A stretch of 64,000 bases of DNA from Primula veris. Lineage: Eukaryota; Streptophyta; Magnoliopsida; Ericales; Primulaceae. Numbering within the stretch: position 1 is the stretch's first letter; every line of letters begins with the position of its first letter. The translations under genes were made by a program, and so were the position numbers. Below, one piece after another: positions 37,460 through 49,029 of the stretch. Location of the stretch: assembly GCA_963682055.1 (NCBI GenBank), contig OY821743.1, forward strand, positions 36,070,702 to 36,134,701, read 5' to 3'. Below the pieces are notes generated by a model, which was not told where the DNA came from, ran no database searches, and saw nothing but the letters and a program-made list of their open reading frames with translations.

Positions 37460-39314
37460 TAAAAGCAAGAGAATTGATTTAATAAGAAAAAAAAGGGCTT
37501 GAAAATCCCAAGATAAGAGTGATTAGAATTAATTCCAGATTCTTTACTCTTTTATCACACACACTCTCTTTCTAAACTAAACTTGTGCCCACAAACTCAT
37601 GATTTGCTTTTTAGCTTTACTTTCCATGTTTTTTCTCTTTATTCTTACAAAAACTCTCCTCAAAATACCCTTGAAATTTAATAAACAGCACTACCCTTGA
37701 ATATCTTACTCTTCAAACTCTCTCCTCTCTCTACCTTTTGTTATTTATGTATATCCCTACTGGCAAACTTTTTTCACGACCTTCATAATAATAGTATAAG
37801 ATTCAAGAGACCATTTTAGTGGAATTATGTAAGGTAACCTGAATGTACCAATAAAGGTTCCAATTCTTTAATTATTTTTTCGTATAAAAAGAAGACTGGC
37901 TAAATAAATTCACTGTTTGCGAACCTTTTTTTTCCCGTAACATATCATATTAAAAAAGGTACAATTTTAGGCTCCGGTAGCACAATTGGATAGCTACATT
38001 GTGCTACCTAAAGCCAAAGGAAATCAAACAAATATATCAACTCATTTCTCGTAGCTAAAAGACGAGGAACTAAACAAAGTCGGAATAAGATGAAAAACTT
38101 CAAAGCAAAACTAAAATGTTATTTTAGTAATGACCTATCCCCAACAAAATTGAACGATAATCACAATTATGAGCATTTTGCAAAGTCTGTGGCAGTTGAC
38201 ACATCTTTAATTTGTAATAGAATCGTCATTTTCACATCTATCCAGCTTGAGCAAATCTTAATGGAAACGGTAATAGTAAACAAGTATAGAAAGGAAGCGA
38301 GGAATTCAACACTATCGAGAACAACGAAATCAAAGAAAATTATACTCAGAATTCTGATTGTCACGGTGCAATCTAAGGAGTACTTAAACCCAATACCTCA
38401 CTAAACTCAAAGGTTTAAACAACACGTTGGAAACAACTCCTCCATGACCATACTCATAATTTTGATAGTTGCAACCTCACAGTCAAAGTAGGTACACACA
38501 TATGCATATATATTGTATAACTTATGCTGAATCAATCAGGAATTCACTTTTCCTCAATTAGATTTGATAGTGTTTACTCTCTCTCTAAATCGTTTTCGTT
38601 AACCATGACCGACTTGATATAGTTCAATAAAGATTACAATAAGGACGGAGCTAATTTGAATCGTTTCTAAATATCTACGTATAGATCATCTTTATTAAAA
38701 AAAATCTGCATTCATGCACTTGTTTCCAAATAGATACATATGCCAAAAAAATTACAAAAAAAATTCAAAAAGTCATAGGAAAAATAAGGATAGATAAAAA
38801 AAAAAAAACCAAAAATTGAAACATAAATCCATTTTTTTTTTAAATGAAAGATAATTTTTTTTAAATTGAGCATAAAGGAACATGGTATTAAGCGGACACA
38901 CGGTCACCCAAGTTGGACGGACATAATATCACTAAATATCACACGGGATTACATATAGGATCACGGACACATATCACCTAGGATCGTACAAATTGAGTAC
39001 ACAAAATCACACACGATAACCAAATATTATAATTCTCTTCCTAATTTAGAGCGCTATTGAACTGATGTTTACTAATAAGGAAATTAAAGAATTAATATAT
39101 GTAGAATTAATATATATATTTTGTTTTTCCATTTCATATTTTATGAGTGTAGTATGCTTTTTACAGTCTGCAATTAGACTGAAATGATTGTTAGTTCTCT
39201 TAACGCCATGATTACAATCTCTGCCTTCGATCCCAAGGCTTTAGACAAAGCTCTCAGAATAGAAATCATACCACCCCATGCTTCTCTCACTCTCTATCTA
39301 TATATACAAATGTA
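37460..39314. other. Promoter side of the bHLH gene and intergenic sequence
   Basis: CT-rich runs (37560-37740) upstream of the bHLH ATG are typical of plant leaders and promoters. A 10-bp inverted repeat at 37976-38008 resembles half of a tRNA. A 104-codon ORF at 38090-38404 has no recognisable motif and is not called. ATCAC-rich degenerate repeats occur near 38880-39010. Confidence 0.4.
37976..38008 (+). repeat. Perfect 10-bp inverted repeat resembling a tRNA 5' half
   Basis: GGTAGCACAA (37976-37985) and TTGTGCTACC (37999-38008) around a 13-nt loop. TAGCACAATTGGATAGC inside reads like a tRNA D-arm/A box, but no anticodon or T arm follows, so it is not a tRNA gene. Confidence 0.5.
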
Positions 39315-39519
39315 CTCCGTTAGTCCCACATTATAAGTCTTATACGAAACAACGTGCAATTTTGACCGGCAAATAACTGATATCCAAATTGTCGAAATAA
39401 CATTTGAACAATTTATAGAAATTTTAAAAAATTTCGTTTCGGCAATTTAGTTACATGTTTAAAGCCGGTCAAAATTGCACGTGATTTCGCATATAACTTA
39501 TAAAATGGGACGGATGGAG
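39315..39519. mobile_element. Stowaway-like MITE
   Basis: Left end CTCCGTTAGTCCCACATTAT, right end the inverse of CTCCATCCGTCCCATTTTAT, with TA on each side (39313-39314 and 39520-39521) as expected of Tc1/mariner-type MITEs. The inner arms also pair (GTGCAATTTTGACCGGC and GCCGGTCAAAATTGCAC). 205 bp, non-coding. Confidence 0.88.
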
Positions 39520-40336
39520 TATATCTCTATATATAATGTAAAAAAAAAAAAGCAATGACGGCCTTATAATTTTAACCACTCAGCCACGATAAAAAATTTA
39601 TCCCCTATTTTCTTATCCAAAAAGTTTTTTTTTTTTAAAATCATTTTTCGACGACTTACCTTCGTCAACATCTAAGTTAAATGGTTGATATGGGTTAGCT
39701 TCGGACCACCTCTGAGAAAAAGTGTACTCCATATATACATAATAACATGATGTTGAGAGACATTTTGTTTTGTACTCAGTTTTTATCGACATTTTCTTTT
39801 TCATGCAAGGTTATTTTATACTCTTGTAATAAAATTACTCCGGTGTATCTAAGGGGTAAATTTCATTAAGTTTCAAAGGAAATTTCTCTAGTTGATTGAT
39901 CAACTGAGAATATGTAATTTGTGACATAAAATCTTTAAAAAAAATATTAAATTTCTTCACTAAGGTTATATGTAACCACTATTAATTAAAAATAGAGTCA
40001 TATTCTGGAAATTCTTCTATAAATTAAATATGTCGGTCTTACTACGATAATGTGAACAATTAAATTCCGAGCTATTTCTTCTTATATGCATGTCTCGGTT
40101 TTCATAAATTATTTTGTACATTTTCTTATAATTAAGGGAGGTAACGGGGACCAATATAAAGCATATCTAGGGTGAAATTTGGTAAATGTACTTTGTGGCT
40201 ATTACGATATGGACAACTATGCCAAACCAAGTTAAGTAAGGACACCTTACAATGATGGTGTTAGTGACCTTTCTGTGACATCATCATTACATAAGCTGCA
40301 CTTGTTAAAAATTTACACATATTTACATGGCAAAAA

Positions 40337-40832
40337 ATATATTTAATATATCAAACTATAGTGTTGTTAACGATTTGTGTATTTAACTTTCAAAATTTTC
40401 AATTTATGTGCCACACTATAATAACTTTCCAATTAAGGTACCACCGTCTAAATAAATCACGAAATTATGTCACGTGACATTTGACAAAAATTAATTTGAT
40501 AGGCTAATTTGACAATTTTGCATAAAAATATGTCATTCTAAAAAAAAAAATTCCCCCAATTTCACACAAAAAAAATTAGCATATAATCCAAATTTTTGTT
40601 ATGTGTGAAATTGGGAGAAATATTTTTATAGGATGACATATTTTTGTGTAAAATTGTCAAATTAGCCTCTCAAATTAATGTTTGTCAAATGTCACGTGAT
40701 ATGATTCCATGATTTATTTAGACGGTGATACCTAAATTGAAAAGTTATTATAATGTGGTACCTAAATTGGAAAATTTAAAAGGTAGATACCCAAATCGTT
40801 AAAAGCAGATAGTTTGGTATACTAAACATATA
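40337..40832. mobile_element. Foldback MITE, about 0.5 kb
   Basis: The two halves are imperfect reverse complements: for example TTAAGGTACCACCGTCTAAA (left) against TTTAGACGGTGATACCTAAA (right), and ATGTCACGTGACATTTGAC against GTCAAATGTCACGTGAT. The apex is around 40560-40590. The ends read ATATCAAACTATAG and the inverse of ATACCAAACTATCTG. Both arms carry a CACGTG palindrome. Boundaries are approximate. Confidence 0.75.
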
Positions 40833-42486
40833 AAAACCCCATTTACATATTTAAACATATAAATATTATAATTCGGGCGAAGCCAGAGAAAATGAACAAA
40901 AAAATGAGGTTGGGGTACCAAATCATTAATTTCTACAATATATTAAAAATTCATGTAAAAGAATTCAAAAATAAAATTTAATAAACTTTCAGTCTGAAGG
41001 GGACGGATGTCGTGAGCATCCCCTGATTGTACCGGCCATGGCTATACGTAGAGAAACTGAAGATGGCTAGGTTTGCTAGACAAAACATTTCTTTTGGTGA
41101 ACGATAAAAATACTCGATCATTCAGAGAGATGGATCATGGTCGACCCTGAGTGTTTCCGTTCGGGGGCATATATATCATACTATGTAATCATACTTTCTA
41201 AAATATTAATGGCAGAAAAATATTTTTGTCTTGTACTAATGTGCGTCTAAAGTTTTTTATTAACTGATATTTATACATATTTATTTTGACATATACATTA
41301 ACTTATTCTTTTTTCGCCCTTCCACCGTGATATCTTGGGCGGTCGCCCCTCTTACCCCTCCTTAAGACCACGACCAAGACGAATGCTCAAGTACCATAAA
41401 ATACACTTGAAGTTGAATTTCAATTCTAATTAATATGAATTTCAATTCTAATTAATAAGATCGTTACGAGGCATTGAAGGATCGATAAGGAAAAAAGTCT
41501 CTCGATATTGTTTCACTTGTTTTCTTATTTATATTTAAAACATTAAAGTATATTAATCATTAGCTTTAATATTAATAACTCGTCTAAGCGGTGTGCATGA
41601 CTAATTATTTCTTGATAGAGTGAGCATTGAGATTATAGAAAACCCCAAAAGAATTTGATGAAAAGCTGACCAGATCTATCCCTCTCTATTGTTTTATTTG
41701 TTTGTGATTATTAATAGACATGCCTAATAGTATTTAATAAGAGAAATAGAAAGTTTTCCACAATTTGTTTATAAGGTATGATTAAATTTTCATTCCATAT
41801 AGCTAGTTAAATCTTAATAATTTAACAGGTCCCATAAAAAGATTCAAAACAGAATAAAAAGCAAAATTGGGAGGATGTGAGATCAGAGCATGGGCGAGCT
41901 TAACTTTTCTTTTCAGCCTTTTTTTTCCCTTTTACCCACAACATCATCTGTAAACCTGAAAAAAATGACTTAGTTAGATGCCTTCACAATATAATTCTAC
42001 TTGATCTATATTATGTACATTGTACCATATTAATATGAATGTTATATTAAATAAAATTACTAACGAAAAAAAAGTATCGCAAATTTCCAAATTTGATTAG
42101 TTTCACACCCTAGAAAAGTTATTAAAACTTGGTGAATTGAAGTGGCAAATAATAAGCTCTTTTAATTACTCTCATTAGCTAAGAAATCATAATTTAAGTT
42201 ACAAGTACCACAGAAACTTGAAGAGTAATTAATTTTTTTAAGCCAGTAATTAACGAAGCTCCTGTTTCTGTACCAAACTATTAATAAGTAAATAGTTTCT
42301 CAACTAAACAAGAAGAGATTTATTAGAAACTGTTGTTGCATGTTATACTATGTATTATTCCAATTCCCAAATAGTTTCTTTCCATTATACATTTATACTT
42401 AAGAGTTAAAAAAGGCCGACAGATTAAAAAAGCAATGAACAAAAAAGTACATGCCTTGAGTAAAGAAATTAAAGATGAGGTGAACT

Positions 42487-42507
42487 ATATATATATATAT
42501 ATATATA
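42487..42507. repeat. TA dinucleotide microsatellite
   Basis: About ten TA units. Confidence 0.85.
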
Positions 42508-43267
42508 CATTATCTGAGTCAAAAGTAAACAATAGAAAATTATTTATTGGCCTTAGAATGGTCCCCAACGAGCTAATAATTGGGAATTCTAATACCCAAA
42601 TGCGATTAACTTTTCATCTAAAGTGAGTCAAATTAATAAAAATTTGTGAAGGTGCTTGATTAGAAAAGCATTTGGCTTTGATCTGGAAGAATATCCACGT
42701 TTTATTTGGTTTTTTTATCACATGGAGTTCCTTAATGCAATATACATTAACATTAGAATTGTTTTTTGTTTTTGTAAAAGTGATTCCAAACCAGCTAAGA
42801 TAGGCCACTTAGTCGATCTACCTCCTTGTTAATTTCTATTTATAAGCCATTTTTAGATGGAATATATATGTACTAATTACCAGTCATCTTATGGTATTTT
42901 CATAAGTGCAAAAGATTAGTTTTACATGCAAACTTTATTAGCATTATTGGTGTTACACTAGAGATACTGTTTTTTTTCTAGGGGATGTCATGGTTCACGT
43001 CCGGGTTAGAGAAATTCGGAGACGGTCTTTCTTTTGTGAGTGTCTGTTCAGAGTCTCAGACCACTATATTGCCTAATTTTAACATCCATTGTGTAGGTTT
43101 GCAACAAATTCTTCAACATAATTTACTGTTTCAATACATTTTAAGAGATTAAAAGGAGACTATATACAGTCTACATAGTTTCTATTGAGCGAGAAAGTTT
43201 CAAATTCTCTCAATGCTTCTCTTTGTTAGACACAAGATGCCAACCACGCCATCATGGGACGTACATA

Positions 43268-43590
43268 CAGGACGGGTCCAGGGGTAAGTCTATCAAGGCT
43301 TGGGCCTTGTACAACCGAATGCCGAAAAAATTTAAGGGCAACAAAACTCAATAACAACAAACCAATTATAAATCTGTTTATATTATCAATATATATCACA
43401 ACACTTGATTTCATGAAGGTGTGTAGTTCAATGGACGATGCTAGCTTCATTTAATTTCATACACGTAGACCAGAGTTTGAATCTCAACCATCACAATTTT
43501 TTTTTTCTATATCTACTATGCAACATTAGTAACAATGGGTAACAAAAAAATTTATCGTCTTAGACAAGCGACAAGTGTGGCCCGCCCCTG
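43268..43590 (+). mobile_element. Short non-coding insertion with CAGG-CGGG ends and tRNA-like boxes
   Basis: Left end CAGGACGGGTCCA, right end the inverse of CAGGGGCGGGCCAC. The flanks CGTACATA (43260-43267) and CGCACATA (43591-43598) look like an 8-bp target duplication with one change. Inside, TAGTTCAATGG (43424-43434) fits an RNA polymerase III A box and GAGTTTGAATCTC (43473-43485) a B box, followed by a T run. Related to 8661-8960, in the opposite orientation. Confidence 0.6.
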
Positions 43591-45670
43591 CGCACATAGC
43601 GGTTAAGTTTCCACGGTTTTTTTTAACAAATATTACCCGTTATTGCATATGCTCGAGTTGGTGTTTGATTGTGATTTTTTTTTCCTGGCATGCTTGATTT
43701 TCTTCACTAGGTTTAGGAAATACCTAAAACCCAACGCTTAATTACCAACTAAGTTATTAACTCGGACTAATTATTCATCAATTCTGAAAACATATATGCA
43801 CCTAGATACCATGTATATATTTATAGATGCCACTGTTGTTTCTCAGAGTCAGTATTGGCATGCAAGAGTCCCTCATTATAAATTACTAACAGCTCATCTA
43901 ACGGTGGTTAATATGACTATAACATAAACAGTCAAATAAGCTGATTGTTTCAAAGAGCCTCTCGATCTTTTGATTGATATTTAAAAGATTTATCACCATC
44001 TTTTTTGTACTAAGAAACATATGGATATTTTTCTTAGTTGGAAGTGTTGTGCGGAAGCTTACAAATGATAAGAAAACGGTGAAATCTAACAAATATATAT
44101 ATGAATAACACCCAAACACGATCAATCTCACAAGATGAATAATAAATAAAGAAGACAAGATTTATAGGGGTTATAATATAATATGTGGGGAAATATTAGA
44201 ATTAATGAACAAAAGACTCTCTCTTGAGCCTCTCAATATCTCTCTCTCTTGTGTTTTCGTGCTTTTACGTGGTGGTTGCAAAAACAGTTTATATATCACC
44301 CGTTCATAAAAAGAAACCCGAAACAGCTGTTTTTGACCTAATCCGGTAGACCATAACCGGTTACAGAAATCCAGTGCAAAATCTATTACTAGTATGCTGC
44401 TATTCCATAACCGGTTATGTCACAAACTTACCCAGTCCTTTCCAATTCACTCCACCGTAACCGATTAAACTTTTCCGATACAAAAAGTGTAACAAGTTAC
44501 ATAGATCAATTTTATGCCAATTTTAACATAAACAACCTTTTTTTTCATGTCAGTATGTCACATTCTTGGTCAAACACCAAATTTCTAATGTTGTAGTTGC
44601 AACTATCAACTTTAATTTGATCAAGTGTTTTTTCGTAGTCATTTGTGTCGGTTCACAACTCCAATTTCAATTGCCAAAATAAATAATTGTACCAGTTACC
44701 TGCAAAGTCTTAGAAAGCCATAACATCTTAAGATATGACTTTTTATGTAGGGATTCGGATCCCTGAGGTTGATTGAAATTATTAAAAGAAATGCCGGAAG
44801 ATAAATCCTTAAGATAATTTTAGCCAAATATCTGATGGACTAGCAGTATATTTTGTCGCAAAAAAACGAAATCTGTAATTGTTGGCAACGTAAACTCGAG
44901 CTTTAACCCCGCAAATGAAGCCAGGGTTACAAATCACAAGGTCAAGTAATTACTAGCTAGTGTAAAATAAAAAATTTAGTTCCGGAATTAAGAAGCTCTT
45001 GATCACTAGATTAAGATATACCTTTTTTTTAAAATAATAGATTAAGATATATATATAACCTACACTGTTGATATTAAATTAACCTTCAATGGTAAATTAA
45101 CTATAGGGTTAAGGGATATGAACCTTCTTAATCTTCTTCTATTTGAAAGAACATGAAGAATCTTAGACAAGAAGCTAAAGTAATTTTCCTGTATTTCCAA
45201 AAGGTAAAGGCTACACAAAGCTTTTATAAGGGTATAATTTATTTATCTAAAAGACTAAATCAATAGCACATAGGCCCCGATAGATCAATTTTATTTTTCT
45301 ACTTTTTCTAAACTGAGTAATGATAAGTGACACTCTACCCCACTTATCAGGTTCCCTTTATCGTTTTTGTTAATCTTGTTTCATTGTTTTAGGAAGAAAT
45401 TGACTTGGTACTTCCTAATATCAATGATACAAAGTTATCTTTCACCACAAGATTTAAAAAAAGTTTTAACATGATAGATCAATAGCGAAATCAGAGTTCT
45501 CAAGTAGGTTCAACTCGAGATGAAACTTCAGCCAAACTATTAAAAGTATTAACTTTGCTGTATTTGAATGTTTTTTTGGTTCTATTAATTCATTTAACAA
45601 ACTGGTCTCATTTTTAAATAACATCCAGTCTATCAAACATAAGGTGTAACAAAGTGGGGCTTACTACGTT

Positions 45671-45797
45671 CACTACTCTAACACTACTTCTTATTCTCTT
45701 TGTGAGAGAAGTAAAGACAAAAACGCTATAAGACAAAACTGTAAATTTTGTGATCACTGTTCTCACAGATATTATAAGAAGTAGTGTTAGAGTAGTG
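45671..45797. repeat. Short hairpin with perfect 23-bp arms
   Basis: The first 23 nt (beginning CACTACTCTAACACTAC) are exactly reverse-complemented at 45775-45797, and pairing continues inward with mismatches (TTTGTGAGAGAAG against CTGTGAGAACAG). It begins CACTA and ends TAGTG, but the flanks (GTT and AAA) show no 3-bp target duplication. It could be a CACTA-type MITE or a microRNA-like precursor. Confidence 0.6.
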
Positions 45798-46073
45798 AAA
45801 ATATTTTTATTCATGAATAGGCTAAAAGCGACTGCGTTACGATGAATACTCAAAAGCTAATAATCTCTTTGGCTTTCCCAGGTCTTTTTGGGAAATGTTG
45901 AAAGGTGAAATAAAGATTTCCAAACAATGTCAGTCAAAAATTAAGTTCTAAGATGCATGTTATATAGAGGAAAATTAGTTTCTTTAGTGGCTTATCGCGT
46001 ATAGTCTCAAAGATGCAACTTAAATAAATGTACACATTACGTTTTTGTGATAAGTACAAATAGTGTATATCAT

Positions 46074-46370
46074 TCTATTATAATAAGTCAACCCAAATCA
46101 AATGAGTCTGTTCAATTTAGGTATTTTTTTTTTCAAAAATACCCCTACACTTTTATATTAATTACAATAATATCATACTCACATAAAAATATAAAAAATA
46201 AAAACTAATAAAACTATTTATCCTTCTTTAACAACCAAACATTCTTTTAAATCTTAAACTATGTTTTTTTTTTTGGTATTATCCACATATTTATATCATA
46301 ATTATACATATTTTTTATATTTTTATTGCATTACGCTCTACACACGCAACGCGTAGGGCACGATTACTAG
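46074..46370 (+). mobile_element. Helitron-like non-autonomous element
   Basis: The 3' end is characteristic: a small hairpin in CTACACACGCAACGCGTAGG, about ten bases of spacer, then CTAG at 46367-46370 followed by T. The 5' end is placed at TCTATTATAATAAG because it begins with TC and the same block occurs at about 27630-27700, but the base before it is T rather than the expected A, so the 5' limit is tentative. No coding capacity. Confidence 0.6.
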
Positions 46371-46851
46371 TATAATATATACGTTATCCCTAATTATGGT
46401 GTAGCATAATTAAATTGTGGAGTAAAATATATCTAAGTTGCAAACGATAATTTTTTTTTTAAATTTTGTTGTTATGCTAATACAAAGTACGTATGGATAA
46501 TGTATTTTTCAAAGAAAAGATGAAATGCATTTGATAATACGAGATAGAAGTCGCAAATAGTTTACTCAATTAATCTTCTAAAAATAATGTGTGTAATCGC
46601 TAAAAAAATTCTTTATTTAATTCCATAACGCGTGATTTTTAATGTCTCTTTGTTTTCATATCATTTGTAAAAGAACCGGCCACTTCATTATAAGTTACAA
46701 ATAATAAGAACGTACTCGATGAAGCTCCCAATTCCTTGGCTCTAGTTTCTTATCGTGATCTTATTCGGACCCGGGAATGGACCTGCATGATAATGAGGAG
46801 AATTTTTTACACAAAAATGATGAGAATGAATTATATATGTGGAGTTGAACT

Positions 46852-47037
46852 CAGGGGGGAAGCTAAGTGGGGACGATCGGGTGTCACGGCACCCCCCATA
46901 ATTTTAGAAATCCCAAGTGACGCAATTTTTTTTTAGTACAATTTCTTTTTAGGTGTAGATTTGGCACCCCCATAAAAATATGTTATTTGTACATATATTT
47001 TGACACCCCCCATTTACACATCCTGGCTTCGCCCCTG
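46852..47037. mobile_element. Small hAT-type MITE
   Basis: Perfect 8-bp direct repeats GTTGAACT at 46844-46851 and 47038-47045. Terminal inverted repeats CAGGGGGGAAGC and the inverse of CAGGGGCGAAGCC. 186 bp, containing CACCCCC-rich segments and no coding capacity. Confidence 0.85.
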
Positions 47038-48489
47038 GTTGAACTTAATTATCTCCATTAAAATTGATCGGATTGCACTTTTATCATAATTATGGGTGAA
47101 GCATGTCAGGGAAAAAGATAAAAGAGAGAGGTTTTGAGATACCAAAAATAAGATATAATGTTAGATTTTTAAGGTCCTCGACTAAGAGGACCAATATGCG
47201 TTCTTAATTATTGCTTACGAAATTATATTCGTTGAACCTTTTGGTTCTTTTAAAATCCTATACTATATGGATATGGTAAAGGAAAATAGGCAGTTAGTAA
47301 AAGATTTATTTTACTTTGAAAGTGGAGGTGAAGTTTAGATCTAATCGTAACATTTGTTCGCCTCGATCGGAAGTTGAAGCTTACAGTGAAGCTTGGATGT
47401 AAGAAGAATAGTGGTTGTAAATGAAATTATAAAGGCTATATATGAACGTGTGTTTTCATAAGTTAATGGCCAATAATCGATGTAAAAGATAAAAGCAATA
47501 TATTCACAATTAACACACGGCTATAAATGAAACTCTTCACATTTAAAATAAAAATAAAGTGCAGATATAGCATGCTGATTTTTGCTACGTAATGGAAAGG
47601 TGAAAGTTGTCGAAAATTACAGGCTTTATTTGGTCAAAGAGTATAAAGATTGTGGAGTAAAAAAGTCTCTGGACTCAATTATATTTCCATTTGGTAACAT
47701 ATTTTCTTAGGATATTTTTGGATTTCAGATTTTAAAAATTTATAGGTGTTTGACTAGTTATATTTTTTATCTTTTGAAAATCAGATTTTTAGGCTGAAAA
47801 AACTAAAAAATTCAGATTTATAAAACTAATTCTTCAGTGGATTTTTAAAATCTAATTTTTGACTAAAAAATCAGTTACCGAACGGACTCTTAATAGTTTT
47901 ATTTACGTACAAGTTTTTGCTGTCATTCTTTTTCTTGCCATTTGGCCTTTTTTCTATCTTTTCTTCAGTTGGAACCTCCTTTGTAATACGGCTTTTAGAG
48001 CCAATTGTATCTATAAAATTTAATTAGTGGGTCACTATAACCACTTTCAATTAAAAAAGAAAATACGTAACCCCAATTTCTTAGTTAATTAATTAGAAGG
48101 AAAGTATTAAATTAGTACATTATAACAGCATTGAAAGTAGTCATTCTTTCACATACACTCTCTTCAATGAATTGCAATATTTAATGGAGTACCTTTATTA
48201 ATTATTGTATGATGATGGCTTTCTCCACAACCACATGAGATACAAATAAAAATTAAGCTTAAAGTTATATACTTATTATATAAGCTTGGCAAAACCCTTA
48301 AAAGGAGGTCTAAAAAGTTGCAGTGATTTAAAAGATGTCTTACAAGAGGACAAAACATTGGAATAGGAGAATATATGCTTTCTTAAACTTAGGGCAAGAA
48401 ATCCAACATTAGGGGTCATGCCTTTTATTGCTTTTTATGCCACTCAAAAATAATAGTATATTAGTATGCAATACAAAATAATGTTTGAT

Positions 48490-48661
48490 TTATTGAGAGT
48501 CAAAAGTTATCATAAGCCTGTCACTAATTTAAAAAGTTGTCACAAATCTGTCGCAAATTGACTAAACTGTCACAAAACCGTCACAAAAACCGTTGTTAAT
48601 AAGCTCGTAATAAAAAATACCGTTACTAATTCTGTCGGTATTTGAGTATTTTTTTATAGTG
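48490..48661 (-). mobile_element. CACTA-type transposon terminus
   Basis: Read on the minus strand it begins CACTATAAAAAAATACTC at 48661 and is followed by subterminal repeats of the TGTGACGG/TTTGTGACA type. No second terminus or transposase was found, so this is probably a fragment. Confidence 0.55.
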
Positions 48662-49029
48662 ATATATAAATGGGTGATCATTCCCCAAGTAAATAAATTA
48701 ATAAAGAAATAAACCGTATACATATTTTCTTTTGCATACTCTATATTCATGTGTCTAAGGGCTTATGATAGTCTCATATAGTCATATTAGTAGTTAAAAT
48801 CATTGCAGATACTTCTATTAATGTTATAATGGTAAGTTGTAACATGTTATCAACTTCTTTCACAAACGAACTGAAATATCATTTCCTCACAAATTGATTC
48901 AATGATAATAGATGTATATGTACCATGTATAGACTGCTTTTTTATCATCTAAAAACCAACTATAATTATGAAAAAAAAAAGTGTCACGACAAACTCTAAC
49001 TAAGCCTAATTTGCAAAATTTGGGAGAAA

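Larger units (their letters stand above)
39522..49029. other. Long gene-poor intergenic region
   Basis: About 9.5 kb between the bHLH upstream region and the DUF295 pseudogene. It holds a foldback MITE (40337-40832), a TA microsatellite (42487-42507), a SINE/TIR-like element (43268-43590), a hairpin (45671-45797), a Helitron-like piece (46074-46370), a hAT-type MITE (46852-47037) and a CACTA-like terminus (48490-48661). TAACCGGTTA-type palindromes cluster at 44354-44465. No ORF here carried a recognisable domain. Confidence 0.55.

Noticed and set aside
38090..38404. 104-codon plus-strand ORF
   Set aside because: The longest unexplained ORF in the gene-poor region, but it has AT-rich composition, no motif and no supporting splice or promoter signal.
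44354..44465. Cluster of TAACCGGTTA palindromes as a possible regulatory array
   Set aside because: Three imperfect occurrences only, with irregular spacing and no adjacent gene.
46736..46936. 66-codon plus-strand ORF
   Set aside because: It runs into the hAT-type MITE at 46852-47037 and has no recognisable domain.
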